NCBI RefSeq assembly: GCF_030817215.1
Contig: NZ_JAUSZA010000001.1
Location: forward strand, 2,454,501-2,518,500
DNA: 64,000 bases
Reading direction: 5' to 3'
Origin: Paenibacillus sp. V4I3
GTDB taxonomy: Bacteria; Bacillota; Bacilli; Paenibacillales; NBRC-103111
Below the pieces are notes generated by a model. That model saw only the letters and a program-made list of their open reading frames with translations, had not been told where the DNA came from and did not search any database. This document shows, piece by piece, positions 24,953 to 33,771 of this stretch (positions within the stretch are counted from its first letter, which is position 1; every line of letters begins with the position of its first letter). The position numbers and the translations under genes were made by a program.

Positions 24953-26527
24953 ATGAAAAAAACAATCAGTCTTACCCTGGCTGTCATGCTGACAGCTTCT
25001 GCTTTAACCGCATGTTCTACTGATGGTAAGGTAGCCGGAAATGCTTCACCACAGCCATCGGGTAACGTGAAGAAAGCACCAGTTAAGTTCTCGATGCTTT
25101 ATCCAACGACAGTCAGTACGGGTTACCATACCCGAGTACCTGATTTGAACAAGGATAAATGGATATTGAAGCTTGAGGAGTTAACGAATACGGATTTGGA
25201 CGTCAAGGTTGTGGAGGATGCCAAATTCGGCGTTATGTTCGCAAGTAACGATATTCCCGACGTTGTTGGCAGTATCGGCGGTCCTGGCAGTAAGTCGATG
25301 TCCGGTTCTGTAGAGAACGGTGTTTTCATGCCGTTGGACGAGCTTTTGAAGCAGAATGGACCGAATTTGTTAAAAGTGGTACCCAAAGCAGCTTGGGATA
25401 GTGTTTCGTATGAAGGGAAGATTTATGGTGTTCCTGAATTTTTGAGCAATCCATCCCGTCGTTCCACGTACATCCGTACGGATTTGCTGGAGAAGGCCGG
25501 GCTTCAAGCACCTAAAACCGTAGATGAATTTTTGAATGTGCTGCGGGCATTTAAGAAGATGGGTGTAGAGAATCCATATCAAATGAGGGAAAACTTCAAG
25601 TATGCGGATGTTATCTTAGGAGCTTTCGATGTTTTGCCTTATAAGGATCAATTTGAGCTGGTAAATGGTCAAGTTATCCCGAAATTTTTCGATGTAGAAA
25701 ATGTTCAGAAGGCACTCACCACATATAAAATGATGTATGACGAAGGTTTGATTCCAAAGGAATTCGCAACCATCACTTCTACCGATTTTACGAAAAGCAT
25801 TGAGTCGGGCAAAGCGGGAATCTGGTCGCAAAATGCTTCTGGATTACCAGGCTACCGTACGAAGGCCCAACAAGCTGTTCCAGGGGCAAAAATTGATATT
25901 ATTCCCTCACCTAAAGGGCCGGAAGGAAAAGGCGGATATTTCTATTATGCACCTGTCATTCGTTCCTTCTTCGTTAATAAAAATGTGAAGCAAGAAACAG
26001 CTGCGGGAATTATTAAAATGTTTGATTGGATGGTTACTCCGGAAGCTGAAACTTTCTTTACCTTCGGAATTGAAGGCGATACTTACAACAAGGACAGCAG
26101 CGGCAAAATTACTTATAAATTCCCGACGACGAAGGAAGAAACAGATGAAGAAGGGTTCCGCAGCGGAACGATGTGGGCGGTACATGACTCCACTTACAAT
26201 AAACCAAGACTGCTGCTGAACGAAGATGGAAAAGCGACCTTGAAAGCATTCGATGAGGTTCTATCGAAGGAAGGGTTGGCCGGCATCGGATTTTATCCTG
26301 ATTTGAGCAGCTTCGCTAAGTTTCCGGATCTTGCAGCTCCCCAGCCTGACGTAGGTCCGAAAATCATTATCGATCACATGATCAAAATGATTTACGGCAA
26401 AGAACCAATCACCGATTGGCCGAAGGTGATCGAAGAGTATAAAGCCAAAGGCGGCAACGAAATTATTAAAGAAGCGACTGAGCGCTGGAACAAGAAACAA
26501 GGCGCGATTATGATCGATACGAAATAA
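24953..26527 (+). CDS. Extracellular sugar-binding lipoprotein (second paralogue)
   Basis: 524 residues, lipobox LTAC with Cys21. It follows its paralogue at 22958 closely in sequence, sharing phrases such as MSGSVE, KIYGVP-type motifs and GGNEIIKEAT at the end. It has its own promoter and operator copy instead of being in the permease operon, so its level can exceed that of the permeases. It probably feeds the same permeases with a different or overlapping ligand. RBS AAGAAGGGG before ATG 24953. Confidence 0.92.
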   Translation: MKKTISLTLAVMLTASALTACSTDGKVAGNASPQPSGNVKKAPVKFSMLYPTTVSTGYHTRVPDLNKDKWILKLEELTNTDLDVKVVEDAKFGVMFASNDIPDVVGSIGGPGSKSMSGSVENGVFMPLDELLKQNGPNLLKVVPKAAWDSVSYEGKIYGVPEFLSNPSRRSTYIRTDLLEKAGLQAPKTVDEFLNVLRAFKKMGVENPYQMRENFKYADVILGAFDVLPYKDQFELVNGQVIPKFFDVENVQKALTTYKMMYDEGLIPKEFATITSTDFTKSIESGKAGIWSQNASGLPGYRTKAQQAVPGAKIDIIPSPKGPEGKGGYFYYAPVIRSFFVNKNVKQETAAGIIKMFDWMVTPEAETFFTFGIEGDTYNKDSSGKITYKFPTTKEETDEEGFRSGTMWAVHDSTYNKPRLLLNEDGKATLKAFDEVLSKEGLAGIGFYPDLSSFAKFPDLAAPQPDVGPKIIIDHMIKMIYGKEPITDWPKVIEEYKAKGGNEIIKEATERWNKKQGAIMIDTK

Positions 26528-26537
26528 GCTACCATTT

Positions 26538-26588
26538 GAAAGGGACATCCTTCACGCAGAGTATCCTGCGGTGGGATGTCTTTCCCTA
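26538..26588 (+). terminator. Probable terminator after the second binding protein
   Basis: AAGGGACATCC pairs with GGATGTCTTTCCC, with an inner CGCAG/CTGCG stem. The T run is short, so read-through is possible. Confidence 0.6.
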
Positions 26589-26595
26589 TGATAAA

Positions 26596-26632
26596 TCGTA
26601 AAAAAATACATACTTATCTTAATTTTATCCTT
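26596..26632 (+). promoter_or_regulatory. Sugar-locus operator, copy 4
   Basis: First half TCGTAAAAAAATACAT, second half TCTTAATTTTATCC, with one extra base between the halves compared with the other copies. A perfect -10 TATAAT lies at 26655-26660, 59 nt from the element start, which matches the extra base. Confidence 0.55.
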
Positions 26633-26695
26633 ACTGCTGGAGCGAATTAATTTCTATAATGAAGGCAACAAATCAATGGAGAGGTGAGTGTCTGA

Positions 26696-27717
26696 ATGGA
26701 AAGTATCGCAGAACGTATGCTGCCCGCGCCTCGCGAAGGCGGATTTCGGATGGAAGGTTATTGGGTATGGTGCGGTTCGGTTATTCGGGGAGAGGATGAA
26801 CGCTATCATATGTTTGCTTCTCGTTGGCCCAAATCGCTGCCCATACATCCTGGTTGGTTGGTTGCTTCAGAAATTGTGCGGGCGGTTTCGGATACCCCGG
26901 AGGGGCCTTATGCCTTTCAAGAGGTCGTTCTGCCGGCTAGAGGAGCCCAGTATTGGGACGGGGCGCAGCACGCATAATCCACATATCACCAAATTCGGAG
27001 ATAAATATCTTCTTTACTATATGGGTTCTACGCACCCGCTGCCAGATGTGGTCCCCGGTGATGGATTTGGGTTGGAAGACCCCCGTTGCATCGTAGCACG
27101 TTCGAATAAACGAGTGGGTCTCGCTGTGTCGAGCAGTGTTTTCGGGCCTTGGGAAAGAAGCGATAACCCGATACTCCCTGTGCGCCCAAACCGGTTCGAT
27201 AGCTATTTGACCTCCAATCCGGCACCTTGCTTACAGGAAGACGGTTCCGTGCTGCTTGTCTACAAAGCGTCAATATGAAGGTAATCTTCATGGGAAAATG
27301 ACGATCGGGGCAGCCGCAGCAGATAGCTATCAAGGACCTTATCGCGTATTAACAGAGGAGCCTATTTTTCCGCCGGATCAATTTCATATCGAGGATCCTT
27401 TCATTTGGAAGACGACGGAAGGGTATGAGCTCTTGGCCAAGGATATGGAAGGAACTCTTTGTGGGGAAAGGCATGGAGGCATTCACGCTGTTTCTCCGGA
27501 CGGGCTGAAATGGCAATTGTCTGAGACGCCAAAGGCTTATTCACGTACGGTTCTGTGGGATGATGGAACGGAGCAGACGATGGGCAATCTGGAACGGCCT
27601 TTTCTGTTATTTCATGACGGAAAACCGACGCACCTGTTCGCAGCAGTTGCCGATGGACCTAGGGGATTTCGCAACGCAGCGAATACTTGGAATATGGTTA
27701 TTCCATTGAGGCCTTAG
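26696..27717 (+). pseudogene. Glycoside hydrolase-like (GH43-like five-bladed propeller) gene with two frameshifts
   Basis: Three consecutive frames together encode one protein of about 340 residues. Part 1 (26696-26960) ends ...YWDG; part 2 continues RSTHNPHITKFGDKYLLYYMGS in the +1 frame up to about 27266; part 3 continues YEGNLHGKMTIG in the next +1 frame to the stop at 27717. Motifs like THNP, YLLYYMGS, GLEDPR and HIEDPFIW are those of GH43/GH117-like beta-propeller glycosidases. The first break sits in a GGGG run (26960-26963), the second at or near AAA (27264-27266); deleting one base at each restores the frame. Whether this is a true pseudogene or a sequence error cannot be told here. 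Confidence 0.75.
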
Positions 27718-27732
27718 GGAGGTAGTTTAAAT

Positions 27733-28695
27733 ATGAAAGCTATACTGGTTGGTTTGGGTTCTGCTGGGTTCAGTTGGTATAAACGTTTAAGAGATAAAGG
27801 ATTATTAGCAGCCGTTGTTGAGGTTGATATGGCTATGAAAGAGAAGATGAAGGATGATCCGTTCCCTTTCTACACGTCATTAGAAGAAGCTTTGCAAAAC
27901 GAGCAGGCGGATTTTCTTGTTAATGTGACTTCGCCGATGATGCACACGGCTGTGAACCATGCGGCATTTGACCGTAAGCTGGCTGTTTTGTGTGAAAAAC
28001 CGATTTCCTTTGATTATGAGGAATCCATTGAGGTCGTGGCTCGAGCTGCTCGAGAACACATCCCTTTTATGATCGCAGAAAATTACCGCAGGATGCCTTA
28101 TATTCGTAAAATGAAACAGCTATTGGACGAGGGTGCAATCGGTACTCTTTCCTCGCTGGATATACAGTTCTACAGGTACCACCATGTGCAGCGGAGATAT
28201 ACCGTTAGTATCCTGGATGACATTGGTGTGCATCACTTGGATATGCTCCGTTATTTAACTGGAAGAGAAGGGAAATCGGTCCAGGCCAAGCTGTACAATC
28301 CAATTGGCGCTTGGGAAGAGGAAGGGGCTGTTATCAATGCTTATGCCTTCCTTGAAATGGACAATGGTATCACAGCTGCCTACAACGCATCCATCGCTGC
28401 AAGAGGGACAGAGACACCGTGGAGCGGCAATTGGAGAATTGAAGGAACGAAAGGGGCTATGGAAGTAATCGATAAGGAAATCCGCCTAATTCGGGACGGA
28501 GAAGTTTTGCTTGTCGATGATATTAGCGGAGTGGATGAAACGGATACACTGGCTGAATTTTTGGCGTCACTTCAGGAGGGGCGCGAAGCGGAAACGAGCG
28601 GCAGGGACTATTTGAAAACCCAAGCGCTTGTTCATTACACGAAGCTGGCAAGTGAATCCGGTCAGACGAAGGCCATTGAGGTTCCAACTCTATAG
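27733..28695 (+). CDS. Gfo/Idh/MocA family oxidoreductase
   Basis: 320 residues with N-terminal Rossmann start KAILVGLGSAGFSWYKRL and the family motif KLAVLCEKPISFDYEES, where the EKP lysine is catalytic. ILDDIGVHHLDMLRYLTG supplies the active-site histidine pair in the second domain. GGGAGGT site before ATG 27733. It lies between the glycosidase-like gene and GH31 and probably modifies the released sugar. Confidence 0.9.
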   Translation: MKAILVGLGSAGFSWYKRLRDKGLLAAVVEVDMAMKEKMKDDPFPFYTSLEEALQNEQADFLVNVTSPMMHTAVNHAAFDRKLAVLCEKPISFDYEESIEVVARAAREHIPFMIAENYRRMPYIRKMKQLLDEGAIGTLSSLDIQFYRYHHVQRRYTVSILDDIGVHHLDMLRYLTGREGKSVQAKLYNPIGAWEEEGAVINAYAFLEMDNGITAAYNASIAARGTETPWSGNWRIEGTKGAMEVIDKEIRLIRDGEVLLVDDISGVDETDTLAEFLASLQEGREAETSGRDYLKTQALVHYTKLASESGQTKAIEVPTL

Positions 28696-28713
28696 ATGAA
28701 TGGGGAAACTAGC

Positions 28714-30843
28714 ATGGAAATAACGAATTGGCAACAATCGGCGCCTGGTGTATGGCGCCTTACGATCGGAGAACCGCAAGGAATTACACCGCTCTCATTG
28801 ATGGGCGTTTCGCCGAAAGCCGAGGCTCTGCAGCAAATGCCACAGGTACAGCCGCCTTTTGCCTGGGAAAGTATTCAACTTGAGGAAGCAAGTGGCTGTC
28901 TCATTCTGTCTATTCCGCTTGATCGAACTGAAAAGCTATACGGGACAGGCCTTCAGTTATTAAGAATGAATCAACGGGGAAGAAACCGTTATTTACGTGT
29001 GAATAGCGATCCCAAGCAGGATACGGGTGAGACGCATGCTCCTGTGCCTTTTTACGTAAGTGATCTCGGGTATGGCGTATGGGTGGATACTTCACGGATC
29101 GTTACTCTGTACTGCGGGTCAACCTTGAGGCAAGAGGAAACGCAAAGCGAGGATATTCGTGATCGCAACACCGATAAGGGATGGAAGGCAACCCTAATCG
29201 CATCGCGGGTGGAGATTCGGATTCCCGTCGAAGGTGCAGACGTGTATTTAATTGGCGGACCAACCCTTTCGGATGTGGTGGCTAGATATAATTTATTCTG
29301 CGGTGGCGGCACACTGCCCCCGAAGTGGGGACTTGGCTTCTGGCACCGTGTTCCGACGCTGTATACAGATCAGCAAGTGCTTGAAGAAGCGGAGCAGTTC
29401 CGCCTGCACGATATTCCCTGTGATGTGATCGGGCTCGAACCTGGTTGGCACAGCCAAAGCTACCCAGTCAGTTACGAATGGGAGAAAAGCCGATTCCCTG
29501 AGCCCGATAAATTCGTGAAGGCTTTGGATCAAAGCGGCTTTCGGGTGAACCTATGGGAGCATCCCTTCGTTTCACCAAAGAGTGAGCTGTACGAGGAACT
29601 GAAGCCGCTTTCGGGGAGTCATTCGGTATGGGGCGGGCTTGCGCCGGACTATTCGCTGCCAGCAGCTGTGGAGCTTTATAAGAAGCAGCATGAAGAGCAG
29701 CATGTCAATATCGGAGTATCCGGTTACAAGCTGGATGAATGTGATGGCAGTGACTTGACCAACAATTCCTGGATGTTTCCAGGACATGCGCAGTTTCCAT
29801 CCGGTCTGGACGGCGAGCAGATGAGACAAATGTACGGGTTGATGTTCCAAAAAATGACGGCTGAATTGTTTCGCAGCAAAAATCGGAGAACGTACGGACT
29901 TGTTAGGGCTTCGAATGCCGCAGCCTCCACGATGCCTTATGTCCTATATTCGGATCTTTATGATCATAAGCAATTTATTCGCGGTCTATGCAACGCTTCC
30001 TTCAGCGGGCTGCTCTGGACACCGGAGGTTCGCAGAGCCCGAAATGCCGAAGATTGGGTACGGCGAATGCAAACGGTATGTTTCTCGCCACTCGCGATGC
30101 TGAATGCATGGGGAGATGGAACCAAGCCTTGGTCTTTCCCGGAAGTGGAAGGAACTGTCCGCCATTATATCAAGCTGCGGATGAGATTGCTACCTTATTT
30201 GTATACGGCTTTCGCAACCTACCGTGAGCAAGGTATTCCTCCTTTCCGCGCAATGCCTTTCGTTATGTCAGCATCAGAAATCGCGGAAGCCGAGGCGATG
30301 TATACCGAAGCAGCTGAACAAACCTTGAATACGACAGATGCTGCTTACGGCAAGAAAAAAGTAAGAGAATGGGATGACCAATACATGTTCGGCGATGCAT
30401 TGTTAGTAGCTCCACTGGTTGAAGGAGAGTCTGAGCGGGAGGTCCTGCTACCATCCGGAATCTGGTATGGATTAGAGACAGGGGAACGCTATACCGGTGG
30501 ATGCATCATTCGCGTTCAAGCAGGCTTGGAGCGTATTCCGGTATTTGTTAGAAACGGGTCCGTCATTCCGATGATGCCTGCGCTAGCGCATGTCCCACCC
30601 CTAGGTACGCGTGTTCCGCTTGAAATCATTCATTTCGGTGATGGAATGGGTGAAGGAAATCTGTACGATGATGACGGAGAATCGTTCGATTATGAACAAG
30701 GTAAGTTCGGCTGGTGGAAGGCGGTAGTCACGCAAAATGCAGCTGGCGTCTACTCCGGGGAACTCATAGGGATTGACGGGGAACCGACATCCTTCAGTTC
30801 CGTCACGTGGCGTTTCGCACACAAGGGATTCCTTCCGTTGTAG
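28714..30843 (+). CDS. Glycoside hydrolase family 31 (alpha-xylosidase/alpha-glucosidase type)
   Basis: 709 residues from ATG 28714, which has a GGGGA site; an ATG at 28696, immediately after the previous stop, has none. The catalytic barrel carries GYKLDECDG with the nucleophile Asp near residue 341, and further GH31 landmarks: WGLGFWHRVP, GFRVNLWEHPFVS, and the C-terminal strand PVFVRNGSVIPMMP followed by DDDGESFDYEQG. No signal peptide, so it acts in the cytoplasm on imported oligosaccharides. GH31 with GH95 in one locus fits a xyloglucan-type or other decorated plant glycan; the specificity is inferred. Confidence 0.9.
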   Translation: MEITNWQQSAPGVWRLTIGEPQGITPLSLMGVSPKAEALQQMPQVQPPFAWESIQLEEASGCLILSIPLDRTEKLYGTGLQLLRMNQRGRNRYLRVNSDPKQDTGETHAPVPFYVSDLGYGVWVDTSRIVTLYCGSTLRQEETQSEDIRDRNTDKGWKATLIASRVEIRIPVEGADVYLIGGPTLSDVVARYNLFCGGGTLPPKWGLGFWHRVPTLYTDQQVLEEAEQFRLHDIPCDVIGLEPGWHSQSYPVSYEWEKSRFPEPDKFVKALDQSGFRVNLWEHPFVSPKSELYEELKPLSGSHSVWGGLAPDYSLPAAVELYKKQHEEQHVNIGVSGYKLDECDGSDLTNNSWMFPGHAQFPSGLDGEQMRQMYGLMFQKMTAELFRSKNRRTYGLVRASNAAASTMPYVLYSDLYDHKQFIRGLCNASFSGLLWTPEVRRARNAEDWVRRMQTVCFSPLAMLNAWGDGTKPWSFPEVEGTVRHYIKLRMRLLPYLYTAFATYREQGIPPFRAMPFVMSASEIAEAEAMYTEAAEQTLNTTDAAYGKKKVREWDDQYMFGDALLVAPLVEGESEREVLLPSGIWYGLETGERYTGGCIIRVQAGLERIPVFVRNGSVIPMMPALAHVPPLGTRVPLEIIHFGDGMGEGNLYDDDGESFDYEQGKFGWWKAVVTQNAAGVYSGELIGIDGEPTSFSSVTWRFAHKGFLPL

Positions 30844-30907
30844 AACCAATTTCCGTGAGTTATCATAATTGGATAGCGATTCTGAGAAACATAAGGGAGG
30901 TCTGGAC

Positions 30908-31927
30908 ATGCATGTACTGATTGTAGACGATGAACCTGTCATTCGCAGAGGAATGGTAAAGATGGCGGAAATGTACGCACCTGCTTTCTCGAAAATACAG
31001 ACGGCTGAGAACGGCGTGGCTGCTTTAGAGCGGATTCGCGCCTGCGAACCTGATCTTGTGTTGACGGATGTTCGCATGCCCAAAATGGACGGATTGGAGC
31101 TCTGCAGAATCATTCAAGAGGAATTTCCTCAAATTAAGACCGTTGTAATATCCGGTTATAGTGACTTTGAATATGCCCAAAAAGGCATGAATTATGGTGT
31201 TCGACACTATATGCTGAAACCGGTTACCAAATCGGATGTGCATGGCATGTTGGATCAATTGATCAAAAAGCCATCACGCGGCTATATGCCGCCTTCCCGT
31301 TATATCGAGTGGATCGATCAAATGGAACAGCAAATTTGGGCTTTGCAAATGGAGGAACTAAGCAGCTTAATCAGCCGCTGGCGTGAATATTGCCTATCTG
31401 CCAATTTATCGTTGGCCCAGCTTAAGGAGCTATTGGATGATTGTAATGCGCTTCTTGTCAAGCGCTTTCAAGGCCGCAATTATTCCCCTTCCCCCGTGCA
31501 AGCTCACTTGCAGGCGGATAGTGTGAAGGAAGCCCTTGAAGCGTTTGAGAAGGGTTTGTTTCAAATGGCGAAAGGACTTCAAGACGTTCGAAGCGGCAGC
31601 TTCAAAGATCCAATGGAAGAGGCCAAAGGCTTTATCGACAGCAGGTTGTCAGAGGACATTTCGCTGGATCAAGTCGCTGCGATGGTCGGATTGACACCTA
31701 CCTATTTCAGCTCGCTTTTTAAAAAAGTAACGCATGAGACCTTTGTTCAGTACCGGATCAAAAAAAGGATGGCGAAGGCGAAGGAAATGCTGGCTGTCCC
31801 TTATGTCCGAATCGTGGATGTAGCCTCCGATGTCGGGTATGACGATTACCCCCATTTTACGAAAACCTTCAAAAAAATTGTTGGCGTTTCACCTTCTGAA
31901 TATCGCGCAGGGCTCGGGATCAAATGA
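30908..31927 (+). CDS. YesN-type response regulator with AraC DNA-binding domain
   Basis: 339 residues from ATG 30908 (GGGAGGT site; upstream in-frame start lacks one). Residues 1-120 form a receiver domain with VDDEP, the phospho-acceptor Asp in LTDVRMPKMDG and the Lys in LKPVT. After a helical linker the C-terminal AraC/XylS domain (about 240-339) has two helix-turn-helix units, ending ASDVGYDDYPHFTKTFKKIVGVSPSEYR. The next gene, overlapping by four bases, is its sensor kinase. It is the natural candidate to bind the four operator-like elements of this locus. Confidence 0.93.
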   Translation: MHVLIVDDEPVIRRGMVKMAEMYAPAFSKIQTAENGVAALERIRACEPDLVLTDVRMPKMDGLELCRIIQEEFPQIKTVVISGYSDFEYAQKGMNYGVRHYMLKPVTKSDVHGMLDQLIKKPSRGYMPPSRYIEWIDQMEQQIWALQMEELSSLISRWREYCLSANLSLAQLKELLDDCNALLVKRFQGRNYSPSPVQAHLQADSVKEALEAFEKGLFQMAKGLQDVRSGSFKDPMEEAKGFIDSRLSEDISLDQVAAMVGLTPTYFSSLFKKVTHETFVQYRIKKRMAKAKEMLAVPYVRIVDVASDVGYDDYPHFTKTFKKIVGVSPSEYRAGLGIK

Positions 31928-33760
31928 AAATTAGAGGTTTAACTAAAAAGCTATTCGTCTATTTTCTGATTGTCATTATTCTTTCTCTTAGCAGTGTCGG
32001 AATTTTCTCTTATATGACTTCTTCCGATGAGTTAGCGGAAATGGTTGAGAACCAAATGAATCAAATCGTCGGAAACGCGGTTCATCATACGGATTTATAT
32101 TTGAAAGACTATGAGCGCTCCATTGTCTCTATTTTGACGAACAGACAGGTTATGGAGTTTATTGATCTGAAGGCCAATCGGGAGGAATATGACTTTTTTA
32201 CCTATCGGAAAATGATTCTCGAAACGAGTGTTGATCCGTTATTTATTCGCAACCCTAAATTAGCTTCTGTTTATTTGCTCAGCGATAAGCTGAATGCGGT
32301 CTATTACTATAATGGTGTGAACGAGCAATCCTTCAATGCGGAGGATAAACGGAAGCAGCGGGAATATTTTCGCGCTAATACAACGGCTGACGGAAAATTA
32401 AGTATTTTAAACCACACCATTATTGAAGGTCAAGAGAATCAAATGCTCACGCTAGTCCGTCGAATTCGAGGCTTCACCTCGCCTGAATTGAATGGCTTGC
32501 TTGCTATTGAGATGAGATCCGCTGATTTGTCTGCTCTATGGAAAGGGATTGATTTAGGTAAATACGGGTACCTGTTTATCATGGATGAAAAAGGTCGTTA
32601 TATCTATCATCCAGATGGAAAAAAAGTCGGTTCAGATGTTCCGAAAGCGTTCGTGGAGAAGCTGAAAGAGGCTGGGACTTCTTCCTTCATCGACAGCAGT
32701 GAGGGGGATCAGCGCATGTATCTAAGCCGCAAATCCGATTATTCGGGTTGGCAGCTTGTTGTCTCCATGCCGCTTCACGAACTGCGTAAACCGGTGGCTA
32801 ACATCCGTTCGACAACGCTTGTAGTCGGGTTATTTACACTGGTATTAGCGATCTTACTTGCTTATAGATTCGGTAAGTCGATTACCAAGCCGATTCAAGT
32901 ACTTAAATCAGGGATGCGAGAGACAGAAAAAGGAAATTGGGCGACCATTCCGCTCCCCTCTCACAGGGACGAAATTGTCGAACTCATGGTACGTTATAAC
33001 CTGATGGTCAATCGGCTATCTGAAGCGGTTGATCGTGTGGTTCAGGTCGAATTAAGCAATTCAGAAATTCGGATGGAGCGGCAGAAGGCTGAGTTTCAAT
33101 CTCTTCAGCTGCAAATCAATCCTCATTTTATGTATAACACACTGGAGACGATTATCTGCTATGCCACGATCCAGGATTCAGAGGAGATATCCGAAATCGT
33201 TAAGGCGCTGGCTTATATGCTGCGATACTCGGTCCAAACCAATCTGGAGGAAATTACGGTTGCGAACGAGTTGAAGCACGTTCTGTATTATCTGGTCGTA
33301 CTGAGGCATAGAATTGGCCGGGAGTTCGAGATTGATGTTGCGATTAAGCCCGAATATTTGCTTCATGTCATGGTTCGGCTGACCCTTCAGCCTCTGGTCG
33401 AAAATGTGTTCCAGCATGCATTTCCGGAAGGATTGGAAGATTATCATTTCATCCGAATCGACGGGAGGGGTAGAGGACGGAATCTTCTGGATCAGTGTAG
33501 TGGATAATGGTTCAGGGATGTCGGAGACACAACTTACGCAGCTCCAAGAGAAGTTGAGCACAAACAGACTGGCAGATGCTGAAATAGATGAAGCGGGTAA
33601 AAAAGGCGGTATTGGCGTGCTGAACGTCCATCGCCGAATTCAAATGGTTTATGGGGAGAATTATGGACTAAGGATTGAAAGTGTGGCTGAGCAGGGAACT
33701 AAAGTGATCATGGTGATGCCAGCATCGCCTAAACGTTATGAAAAACTAAATCCTGTATAG
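31924..33760 (+). pseudogene. YesM-type sensor histidine kinase, frameshifted near the end
   Basis: Membrane kinase with two transmembrane helices (about 10-30 and 295-315), an extracellular Cache-like sensor between them, a HAMP domain and the YesM kinase core with phospho-acceptor His401 in QINPHFMYNTLE. The frame then breaks at a GGGG run (33467-33470): the first frame ends at 33507, while the second frame continues with FWISVVDNGSGM and GGIGVLNVHRRIQMVYGE, which is the ATP-binding part. Removing one G restores a protein of about 610 residues. As written, the kinase would lack its ATP-binding domain. Partner of the regulator upstream. Confidence 0.85.
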
Positions 33761-33771
33761 GGGGCATAAAC

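Noticed and set aside
33467..33507. Programmed frameshift in the YesM kinase
   Set aside because: No slippery heptamer with stimulatory structure is evident, and two similar +1 breaks occur nearby; an indel or sequence error is simpler.
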